Below, piece after piece: positions 1 to 4,973 of a DNA stretch of 5,534 nucleotides. The stretch covers positions 1 through 5,534 of the forward strand of contig CACYCD010000220.1 in assembly GCA_902772755.1 (NCBI GenBank). Direction: 5' to 3'. Made by a program: the position numbers and the translations under genes. Every line of letters starts with the position of its first letter. The first letter of the stretch is position 1. Source of the stretch: an uncultured Ruminococcus sp. GTDB taxonomy: Bacteria; Bacillota; Clostridia; Oscillospirales; Acutalibacteraceae. The notes below the pieces were generated by a model. It saw nothing but the letters and a program-made list of their open reading frames with translations, did no database searches and was not told the DNA's origin.

Positions 1-645
1 AAGGCAAGAGATGTGGGCTTTGACAGAAGTCTGATAGGCTCCTACGGTCACGATGACAGAGTGTGTGCCTACACCGCACTGATGGCTATTATGGACGCAG
101 GAATACCCGAAAAAACCTGCATCACCTATCTGACCGACAAGGAGGAAACCGGCTCGGACGGCAACACCGGTATGCAGAGCGACTTCCTCAGATACTTTAT
201 CTACGATATCGCCGCAAGCGAGGGGCTGGAGGGCTACCGTGTGCTGTCAAAGAGCAAGTGCCTCTCAGCCGATGTGAATGCGGCAGTAGACCCGACCTAT
301 ACAAGCTGTTTTGAAAGCAAAAACAGCTCCTACCTCAACGAGGGCGTGGTCATCTCAAAGTACACCGGTTCCGGCGGAAAATACAGCACCAGCGACGCCT
401 CCGCCGAGTATATGGCTGAGATCCGCACAATGCTCGACAGGAACGGCATCACCTGGCAGGTGGGCGAGCTGGGCAAGGTAGACCTCGGCGGCGGCGGCAC
501 AATAGCCAAATACGTTGCCAATATGAACGTAGACGTGGTAGACCTCGGAGTCCCCGTCCTGTGTATGCACGCTCCCTTTGAAATAGTGGCAAAAACAGAC
601 GTCTATATGGCATACCGAGCATTTTTCCACTTTTTTACGGATTGA
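1..645 (+). CDS. M18 family aminopeptidase, C-terminal part (5' end outside window)
   Basis: This is a cytosolic zinc aminopeptidase of family M18 (aspartyl aminopeptidase type), which removes N-terminal residues, typically acidic ones, from peptides. The reading frame is open from base 1, giving 214 residues; the family is usually about 430-480 residues, so roughly half is missing upstream. GTG at 13 is an internal codon, not the start. Active-site motifs seen, in fragment numbering: GSYGHDDRVCAY (13-24) with a metal Asp; DKEETGS (46-52) with catalytic Glu48 and metal Glu49; SADVNAAVDP (89-98) with metal Asp91; LGGGGTIAKYVA (162-173); and MHAPFE (189-194) with metal His190. The first metal His expected in the N-terminal half lies outside the window. 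The GKYSTSDASAEY stretch fits the bacterial subtype of the family. The C-terminus is intact and ends at TGA 643-645. The next ORF starts 45 bp later, in the same frame, and no terminator separates the two. Confidence 0.93.
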   Translation, partial: KARDVGFDRSLIGSYGHDDRVCAYTALMAIMDAGIPEKTCITYLTDKEETGSDGNTGMQSDFLRYFIYDIAASEGLEGYRVLSKSKCLSADVNAAVDPTYTSCFESKNSSYLNEGVVISKYTGSGGKYSTSDASAEYMAEIRTMLDRNGITWQVGELGKVDLGGGGTIAKYVANMNVDVVDLGVPVLCMHAPFEIVAKTDVYMAYRAFFHFFTD

Positions 646-674
646 GATGTAACAAGAAAATATAAAAACACCAC

Positions 675-682
675 AGAGGGGG
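675..682 (+). promoter_or_regulatory. Ribosome binding site for the 97-residue ORF
   Basis: AGAGGGGG lies 8 bases before the ATG at 691. It supports translation of this short ORF as a separate protein, even though the frame also stays open upstream to the aminopeptidase stop codon. Confidence 0.6.
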
Positions 683-690
683 TCGATTAT

Positions 691-984
691 ATGTGTGAAG
701 CACTCGAAGAATACCTAAAACAAGAGTTTGACAAAGGATTTGCCGAAGGATATACCGAAGGAATTGCAATAGGACTTGAAATAGGATTTGCAAAAGGACT
801 TACAGCAGAGCTTGTAGGAGGTTTTTTAAAAGAATTTTTAGACGGACTTGCCGAGGAGCGTGTCGAGGGTATAATCGAGTCTATCAAAAAGCTCATCAAG
901 GCAGGGACTTTGTCAAAGGAGAATATCGCAAGTGCGTTAAACCTCTCTATTGACGAGGTCAGGATAATTACAAAGAGCTGCTGA
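691..984 (+). CDS. Rpn/PD-(D/E)XK-type C-terminal tail protein, nuclease domain absent (97 aa)
   Basis: The function is not known. The protein resembles only the C-terminal tail of Rpn-family (recombination-promoting nuclease/putative transposase) proteins, which usually have 200 or more residues of nuclease before such a tail. What is seen: an acidic helical start (MCEALEEYLKQEF); six glycines at exact 4-residue spacing (Gly16, 20, 24, 28, 32, 36), all encoded by GGA; a second helical part (about 40-68); and a final HTH-like stretch (about 70-94, with TLSKENIASALNLSIDEV). No nuclease motif, signal peptide or convincing membrane segment is present. The ATG at 691 is chosen for its GGGGG-type ribosome binding site. 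The frame is open back to 646, and the residues just before the ATG (TEGVDY) could be continued family sequence, so this may be the 3' remnant of a larger gene. It is probably co-transcribed with the aminopeptidase and ends at the terminator 12 bp downstream. Confidence 0.6.
   Translation: MCEALEEYLKQEFDKGFAEGYTEGIAIGLEIGFAKGLTAELVGGFLKEFLDGLAEERVEGIIESIKKLIKAGTLSKENIASALNLSIDEVRIITKSC
736..807 (+). repeat. 12-bp coding repeat, six units starting with GGA
   Basis: GGA codons recur every 12 bases at 736, 748, 760, 772, 784 and 796. The units are degenerate between the glycines (for example GGATTTGCCGAA, GGATATACCGAA, GGATTTGCAAAA). The array encodes the Gly-x-x-x helical repeat typical of Rpn-family tails. 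Such arrays probably grow and shrink in whole 12-bp units without changing the reading frame. Confidence 0.75.
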
Positions 985-990
985 CAGCAG
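978..990 (+). other. Small hairpin across the stop codon
   Basis: CTGCT-GAC-AGCAG forms a 5-bp stem with a 3-base loop around the TGA of the 97-residue ORF, immediately before the main terminator. It may help termination or protect the 3' end, or it may be chance. Confidence 0.3.
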
Positions 991-995
991 GATTG

Positions 996-1027
996 TCCCC
1001 CGTGGCTTTGGGCTGCGGGGGATTTTA
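996..1027 (+). terminator. Rho-independent terminator
   Basis: TCCCCCGTGGC pairs with GCTGCGGGGGA: five C-G pairs plus flanking T-A, G-C, two G-T wobbles, G-C and C-G around a 5-base TTTGG loop. ATTTTAT follows at once, with a further AAAAATTTTTT at 1031-1041. It ends the aminopeptidase/tail transcript and separates it from the initiator gene's promoter. Confidence 0.85.
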
Positions 1028-1049
1028 TAGAAAAATTTTTTCAAAATGC

Positions 1050-1078
1050 TTGACAGGTGAGGAATTTTGTTCTACAAT
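1050..1078 (+). promoter_or_regulatory. Sigma-70/sigma-A type promoter of the replication initiator gene
   Basis: The -35 box TTGACA (1050-1055) is perfect and the -10 box TACAAT (1073-1078) has 5 of 6 consensus bases. The spacing is the optimal 17 bp. Transcription should start near 1085, giving a leader of about 30 bases with AAGGA at 1101-1105 ahead of the ATG at 1115. The promoter sits just after the terminator, so the initiator gene is its own transcription unit. No obvious operator dyad overlaps it, which suggests strong, possibly constitutive expression. Confidence 0.85.
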
Positions 1079-1114
1079 GGTATATAGAATATTTATTCCA
1101 AAGGATGTGAAGCT

Positions 1115-1879
1115 ATGACAGAATACTGCTCATGGGCAAAGATATACAGGAACCTTCTCGAATGGGGCTGGTACAAGGACTCCGCCACAAAGGACGTGTT
1201 TTTGCACTTGATCCTCAAGGCTAATTTCAACGACACCGAGTACAAGGGCAGGCATATCAAGCGTGGTCAGCTTGTCACCGGCAGAAAAAAGCTGGCTGAG
1301 GAGCTGGGTATTACCGAAAGCTCAGTGAGGATAGCCCTCAACCACCTCAAGCAGACAGGTGAAATAACAACACAGAGTACAACAAAGTACACTGTAATAA
1401 CTGTGACAAATTATAACAAATATCAGTCGATTGACGGCGAGGGAGTCCGTCCGACGACTATTTTTTTACCAACCGCCAACCAACAAACAGCCGACAAACA
1501 GCCGACAGGCGACCTACAGACAGCCAACGAACAGCCACATCATAAGAAGTCAAGAAGTCAAGAATTCAATAATTCAAGAAGTCAAGAGTTAGTTGTGCCG
1601 TACGCTACTGCCGTTCCTATGCCTCCTACCCTCAGCGAGGTGACAGAGTACTGCGAACAACAGAACTATGTGTTTGACTTTGAACGTTTTTTCGACTATT
1701 ATGAGCGTTTTAACTGGCTTTACAAGGGCAGACCCATTGACTGGAAAAAACAGGCTGAAAGCTGGAACAGAACCGAAAGAAGAACCGAAAGAAAAACCAA
1801 ACCAAAGAAACACTGTGAAGAAAAACAGGTCTGCTCTTACGACCTTGAAGCCTACGAAAATTTTTCTATCTTTGATTAA
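1115..1879 (+). CDS. Phage-type replication initiator / replisome organiser with HTH domain (254 aa)
   Basis: Proteins of this type bind an origin and help load the replicative helicase in phages and related mobile elements; that role is inferred from family resemblance. Residues 1-35 (SWAKIYRNLLEWGWYKD, then a short helical run) match the usual start of these proteins. A winged-helix fold covers about 25-104: IKRGQLVTGRKKLAEELGI, recognition-helix region ITESSVRIALNHLKQ, wing GEITTQSTTKYTVITVTNY, ending NKYQ. A Gln/Asn/Thr-rich linker (about 112-168) contains 11-residue (119-140) and 8-residue (144-159) repeats. The C-terminal domain (about 170-220) has PTLSEVTEYC, FFDYYERFNW and PIDWKKQAESWNR, a pattern of phage replication proteins. 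A basic tail and SYDLEAYENFSIFD end the protein. Start: ATG 1115 with AAGGA nine bases upstream and a strong promoter. The gene is intact but lacks phage partners (no integrase, helicase or SSB) in the window. A transcription-regulator role cannot be excluded. Confidence 0.82.
   Translation: MTEYCSWAKIYRNLLEWGWYKDSATKDVFLHLILKANFNDTEYKGRHIKRGQLVTGRKKLAEELGITESSVRIALNHLKQTGEITTQSTTKYTVITVTNYNKYQSIDGEGVRPTTIFLPTANQQTADKQPTGDLQTANEQPHHKKSRSQEFNNSRSQELVVPYATAVPMPPTLSEVTEYCEQQNYVFDFERFFDYYERFNWLYKGRPIDWKKQAESWNRTERRTERKTKPKKHCEEKQVCSYDLEAYENFSIFD
1465..1541 (+). repeat. 11-bp tandem (iteron-like) array inside the initiator gene
   Basis: Units start every 11 bp: CCAACCAACAA (1476), ACAGCCGACAA (1487), ACAGCCGACAG (1498), a weak GCGACCTACAG (1509), ACAGCCAACGA (1520) and a partial ACAGCCACATC (1531); a very weak unit may precede at 1465. 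Eleven bp is about one helical turn. Three units make 33 bp, which gives the 11-residue protein repeat PTANQQTADKQ / PTGDLQTANEQ (residues 119-140). The + strand has only one T between 1468 and 1539, and a seven-T run (1461-1467) lies just upstream. Confidence 0.75.
1544..1590 (+). repeat. 8-bp tandem array, almost six copies, inside the initiator gene
   Basis: The units are AAGAAGTC (1544), AAGAAGTC (1552), AAGAATTC (1560), AATAATTC (1568), AAGAAGTC (1576) and a partial AAGAGTT (1584). Three units (24 bp) encode 8 residues, so the protein shows KKSRSQEF then NNSRSQEL (residues 144-159). Because 8 is not a multiple of 3, gain or loss of one unit would shift the frame and remove the C-terminal domain. 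The array begins 3 bp after the 11-bp array. Confidence 0.85.
1769..1792 (+). repeat. Perfect 12-bp tandem duplication
   Basis: AGAACCGAAAGA occurs twice without a gap and is followed by related A/C-rich sequence to about 1810. It encodes the basic RTER-RTER run (residues 219-226) between the C-terminal domain and the tail of the initiator. It keeps the reading frame and is probably a simple slippage product. Confidence 0.8.
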
Positions 1880-1880
1880 A

Positions 1881-1914
1881 CCGACCGACAACCCACCAAC
1901 AAGCCAACCAACAA
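1881..1914 (+). repeat. Second 11-bp iteron-like array just after the initiator stop codon
   Basis: CCGACCGACAA (1881-1891), CCCACCAACAA (1892-1902) and, after one extra G, CCAACCAACAA (1904-1914). The last is identical to the first clear unit of the in-gene array (1476-1486), and a 14-base word GCCAACCAACAAAC is shared between 1475-1488 and 1903-1916. The + strand has no T from 1878 to 1920, so the complementary strand is G-rich with many GG pairs. The sequence is low in complexity, so some similarity may come from shared simple-sequence bias. Confidence 0.6.
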
Positions 1915-1950
1915 ACCACCTGCCACCCACAGATTTATAGGAATATAATG

Positions 1951-1971
1951 ATAATTCTGATTTGGAATTAT
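1951..1971. promoter_or_regulatory. Perfect 7-bp inverted repeat, candidate operator
   Basis: ATAATTC, 7 bases, GAATTAT. The 21-bp dyad has half-site centres 14 bp apart and lies about 100 bp before the activase start, upstream of or overlapping any promoter there. It could bind a dimeric regulator. The region is AT-rich, so a chance dyad is possible. No T tract follows that would make it a terminator. Confidence 0.4.
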
Positions 1972-1973
1972 AT

Positions 1974-2012
1974 TTGATGAAAAATGTCATACAATAATAG
2001 TAACTGTAAATT
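1974..2012 (+). promoter_or_regulatory. Probable promoter region of the activase operon, elements not resolved
   Basis: The activase needs a promoter here because the initiator gene upstream has no obvious link to it. Candidates are a -10-like TACAAT (1990-1995) with only a weak -35 (TTATAT, 1968-1973, 16-bp gap), or ATGTCA (1984-1989), 17 bp, TAAATT (2007-2012). Neither is convincing. There is also no clear terminator after the initiator gene, so read-through from 1050-1078 may contribute. Confidence 0.3.
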
Positions 2013-2028
2013 ATTAAAAAATCTTGCA

Positions 2029-2042
2029 TAAACAAGTGTTTA
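2029..2042. promoter_or_regulatory. Perfect 6-bp inverted repeat directly before the activase ribosome binding site
   Basis: TAAACA-AG-TGTTTA ends 2 bases before the AGGAG box. Its position in the 5' leader would let a bound protein or RNA structure block transcription or translation start. It does not match the Rex (TTGTTAA-N4-TTAACAA) or CcpA consensus. It could be chance in AT-rich DNA. Confidence 0.35.
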
Positions 2043-2044
2043 AT

Positions 2045-2049
2045 AGGAG
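2045..2049 (+). promoter_or_regulatory. Ribosome binding site of the activase gene
   Basis: AGGAG lies 5 bases before ATG 2055. It fixes this start, which is also where the family's ATPase motif begins (GLDIGSTT from residue 4). Confidence 0.8.
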
Positions 2050-2054
2050 TTATT

Positions 2055-4961
2055 ATGAGACTGGGACTTGATATAGGTTCAACCACCATCAAATGTGTGG
2101 TGCTTGATGATAACAATAAGCTGCTGTACAGTACATACGAAAGACACTACAGCCGGATCACCGAAAAGATCGGAGAGCTTCTCACCCGTGTTCGCAGCAA
2201 GGTCAGGGGAGTTGAGCGGTCACTTGTTGCCCTGTCGGGTTCGGCAGGTATGGGTGTAGCCGAGCAGTGCGGACTGTCCTTTGTGCAGGAGGTCTATGCC
2301 ACCAGAGTTGCCGCAAACACCTTTATCCCCGGCACCGATGTGATCATTGAGCTGGGCGGTGAGGACGCAAAGATACTCTTCTTATCGGGCGGTATGGAGG
2401 TCCGTATGAACGGCACTTGTGCAGGCGGTACGGGTGCGTTTATCGACCAGATGGCTACCCTGCTCAACGTTCCGCTGGAGGAACTGAACGACCTTGCAAG
2501 GGAATATGAAAAAACCTACACCATCGCCTCACGCTGTGGAGTGTTCGCCAAGACCGATATCCAGCCACTCCTGAATCAGGGTGCAAGAAAAGCTGATATT
2601 GCACAGAGTATCTTCCGTGCCGTGGTCAATCAGACTGTAGCAGGACTTGCACAGGGACGTGAGATCGAGGGCAAGGTGGTCTACCTCGGCGGTCCGCTCA
2701 CCTTTATGGAGGAGCTGAGGAAGGCTTTTGACGAGGAGCTTGGCACAAAGGGTATCTGTCCCGAAAATTCTCTGTATTACGTTGCCTTCGGTGCGGCTCT
2801 GTGTGCAAACAGCACGATAGATTTTGATGAAGTCATCAACAAGGTCAGCACCTACAAGGGCTCGGGCAATTTTGCATTTAACCCTCCGCTGTTTGAGAAT
2901 GAACAGGAGTACAAGGCTTTCAAGGAGCGTCATTCAAAAGCTGCCGTCAGGGAAGCGGACATCAAGACCTACAGTGGCAGCTGTTACCTCGGTATGGACG
3001 CAGGCTCAACCACTGTCAAGGCTGTGGTTATGGGTGAGGGCGGAGAGCTTCTCTATTCAAAATACCTCCCCAACAGCGGAAATCCCGTTCCGATCATCAA
3101 GGGTTTTCTTGAAGAACTGTATGAGCTGAAGCCCGATATCAAGATCAAAGCCTCGGCTGTCACGGGCTACGGAGAGGATATCATCAAGAACGCCTTCTGC
3201 GTTGACTTCGGCATCGTGGAAACCGTTGCTCACTCCACCGCTGCACGTCAGTTTATGCCCGATGTGGAATTTGTCATCGACATCGGCGGTCAGGACATCA
3301 AGTGCTTCAAGGTTCACAACGGGGCCATAGACAACATCTTCTTAAACGAGGCTTGTTCCTCGGGCTGCGGTTCGTTCCTGCAGACCTTTGCAAATGCTCT
3401 GGGCTACTCTATCCAGGATTTTGCCGACCTCGGACTTTACGGCAAGCACCCTGTTGACCTGGGTTCAAGATGTACCGTATTTATGAATTCCTCCGTCAAG
3501 CAGGCTCAGAAGGACGGTGCGACCATTGAGGATATTTCGGGCGGACTGTCGCTCTCCGTGGTGAAGAATGCACTGTACAAGGTGATCCGTGCCTCGGGTC
3601 CGGAGGAGCTGGGCAGGAAGGTTGTCGTTCAGGGCGGTACCTTCCTCAATGACGCTGTGCTGCGTGCGTTTGAGCAGGAGATGGGCGTAAACGTTGTGCG
3701 TCCGACCATATCGGGGCTGATGGGTGCCTACGGTGCGGCACTCTACGCTCAAAGCCGTACCAAGGACAGCACGGCTGAAAGCACTCTGATAAACAGGGAA
3801 CAGCTGAAAGCTTTTGTGCATAAGATAAAGGTAGTCAACTGCGGTATGTGCAGTAACAACTGCCGTTTGACGGTGAACACCTTTGCGGACGGCAGAAAGT
3901 TCATCGGCGGAAACAGGTGTGAACGTCCGATAACCAAAAAATCACCCGACGACAGTATGAACATCTATGAGTACAAGCTCCAAAAGCTCGCCTCCTACAA
4001 GCCTGTAGAGGGCAGCAGGGGTACTATAGGTCTGCCGATGGGTCTTAATATGTATGAGCTTCTCCCGTTCTGGCACAGGTTCTTTACTGAGCTGAAATTC
4101 AAGGTGGTATGCTCGCCGTTTTCCACACGCAAGATCTACCAGCTGGGACAGCAGACTATACCAAGCGATACCGTTTGCTTCCCTGCGAAGCTCATTCACG
4201 GGCATATCAAGTCGCTGATAAATGACGGTGTTGACAAGATATTCTATCCCTGTATGTCGTACAATCTGGATGAAAATCTCGGCGACAACCACTACAACTG
4301 CCCTGTTGTGGCATATTATCCCGAGGTCATCTACAACAATATGAAGGACGTCAGGAAGATCACCTTTATCAAGGATTATGTGGGTATCCACCGTCCGAAG
4401 AACTTCCCCAAAAAGATGCACGAGGTACTTATAAAATACTTCCCCGACATCACCCTAAAGGAAGTCAAGAACGCTTCAAAGCTGGCTTATGAGGAGTACG
4501 ACAGCTACTTTGCCGACATCAGACAGCACGGCAGGGAGATAATCGCAAGAGCCGAGGCAGAGGGCAAGGAAATTATCGTGCTTTCGGGCAGACCCTACCA
4601 CGTTGACCCCGAGATAAATCACGGAATCAGCAAGATGATAGCAACATTCGGAGTTGCGGTGGTGTCGGAGGACTGCGTTTCCGACAAGGTGGAAAAATTC
4701 CGTGTGGGAGTGCTGAATCAGTGGACATACCACAGCAGACTGTATGCCGCCGCCAAGTACGTCAGCACAAGACAGGATATGGATCTGGTTCAGCTGGTAT
4801 CCTTTGGCTGCGGAGTTGACGCCATCACCACCGATGAGGTGCGTGACATACTGGAACAGAACGGAAAAATTTACACCCAGGTGAAGATCGACGAGATCAC
4901 AAACCTAGGTGCAGTAAAGATACGCATACGCTCACTGCTTGCCGCAATAGGCAGAGAATAA
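2055..4961 (+). CDS. 2-hydroxyacyl-CoA dehydratase activase-related protein, double ASKHA ATPase plus DUF2229-like region (968 aa)
   Basis: Activases of the BadF/BadG/BcrA/BcrD family use ATP and a [4Fe-4S] cluster to push a low-potential electron into a partner dehydratase or reductase; they act in the cytosol and are oxygen-sensitive. Domain 1 (about 1-255) has GLDIGSTT (4-11), TCAGGTGAF with Cys122, SRCGVF with Cys161, and YLGGPLTF (210-217). Domain 2 (about 308-565) repeats the fold: GMDAGSTT (313-320), EACSSGCGSF with Cys434, SRCTVF with Cys473, and VQGGTFLND. Both Cys pairs are 39 residues apart, as in the known activase HgdC. From about 590 a DUF2229-like part follows, with CGMCSNNC (596-603), Cys622, Cys708, Cys733, Cys749, SGRPYHVDPEINHG (844-857) and SFGCGVDA (916-923). 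Family members in other Firmicutes are often about 1400 residues because the next gene's domain is fused on; here it is separate. The physiological substrate is unknown. Confidence 0.92.
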   Translation: MRLGLDIGSTTIKCVVLDDNNKLLYSTYERHYSRITEKIGELLTRVRSKVRGVERSLVALSGSAGMGVAEQCGLSFVQEVYATRVAANTFIPGTDVIIELGGEDAKILFLSGGMEVRMNGTCAGGTGAFIDQMATLLNVPLEELNDLAREYEKTYTIASRCGVFAKTDIQPLLNQGARKADIAQSIFRAVVNQTVAGLAQGREIEGKVVYLGGPLTFMEELRKAFDEELGTKGICPENSLYYVAFGAALCANSTIDFDEVINKVSTYKGSGNFAFNPPLFENEQEYKAFKERHSKAAVREADIKTYSGSCYLGMDAGSTTVKAVVMGEGGELLYSKYLPNSGNPVPIIKGFLEELYELKPDIKIKASAVTGYGEDIIKNAFCVDFGIVETVAHSTAARQFMPDVEFVIDIGGQDIKCFKVHNGAIDNIFLNEACSSGCGSFLQTFANALGYSIQDFADLGLYGKHPVDLGSRCTVFMNSSVKQAQKDGATIEDISGGLSLSVVKNALYKVIRASGPEELGRKVVVQGGTFLNDAVLRAFEQEMGVNVVRPTISGLMGAYGAALYAQSRTKDSTAESTLINREQLKAFVHKIKVVNCGMCSNNCRLTVNTFADGRKFIGGNRCERPITKKSPDDSMNIYEYKLQKLASYKPVEGSRGTIGLPMGLNMYELLPFWHRFFTELKFKVVCSPFSTRKIYQLGQQTIPSDTVCFPAKLIHGHIKSLINDGVDKIFYPCMSYNLDENLGDNHYNCPVVAYYPEVIYNNMKDVRKITFIKDYVGIHRPKNFPKKMHEVLIKYFPDITLKEVKNASKLAYEEYDSYFADIRQHGREIIARAEAEGKEIIVLSGRPYHVDPEINHGISKMIATFGVAVVSEDCVSDKVEKFRVGVLNQWTYHSRLYAAAKYVSTRQDMDLVQLVSFGCGVDAITTDEVRDILEQNGKIYTQVKIDEITNLGAVKIRIRSLLAAIGRE

Positions 4962-4968
4962 GGGGGAG
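4961..4968 (+). promoter_or_regulatory. Ribosome binding site of the dehydratase-type subunit
   Basis: AGGGGGAG shares its first A with the activase TAA stop and lies 5 bases before ATG 4974. Its strength shows that the downstream part is translated as its own protein and not by frameshift from the activase. Confidence 0.85.
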
Positions 4969-4973
4969 TTCAA

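Larger units (their letters stand above)
1936..2054. other. AT-rich intergenic region (possible unwinding region and/or promoter region)
   Basis: By hand count only 24 of 119 bases are G or C, about 80% A+T, against roughly half in the flanking activase gene. It follows the second repeat array and precedes the activase ribosome binding site. In iteron replicons an AT-rich stretch next to the repeats is where DNA opens; the same composition is also normal for a promoter region, so the role is inference. No match to the TTATCCACA DnaA box was seen. Confidence 0.5.

Noticed and set aside
643..690. Stop-codon read-through or selenocysteine insertion joining aminopeptidase and tail ORF
   Set aside because: The aminopeptidase ends at the normal family C-terminus, no SECIS-like structure follows the TGA, and the tail ORF has its own ribosome binding site.
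1465..1590. CRISPR-like repeat array
   Set aside because: The units are 8 and 11 bp, tandem, without spacers, and lie inside an open coding frame. No cas genes are present.
1668..1940. 90-residue + strand frame overlapping the initiator end and running through the second repeat array
   Set aside because: It has no ribosome binding site, is low in complexity (Pro/Thr/Asn/Lys), and overlaps a well-supported gene. It is open because the tract lacks T and therefore stop codons.
1945..1963. Fur box before the activase operon
   Set aside because: One half (TGATAAT) is perfect, but the second half matches poorly. In 80% A+T DNA this is expected by chance, so it is not listed as a site.
1050..2054. 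Complete prophage or insertion sequence
   Set aside because: No integrase, transposase, terminal inverted repeats, target duplication or structural phage genes were found; only the initiator gene is phage-like.
1589..2116. 175-residue minus-strand frame across the initiator end and activase start
   Set aside because: It is antisense to two real genes, and its composition (runs of F, S, G, V) reflects the complement of A/C-rich repeats. It has no family likeness and no start signal.
3942..4421. 159-residue minus-strand frame inside the activase
   Set aside because: It is a shadow of the coding strand. The forward frame has clear conserved motifs throughout this interval.
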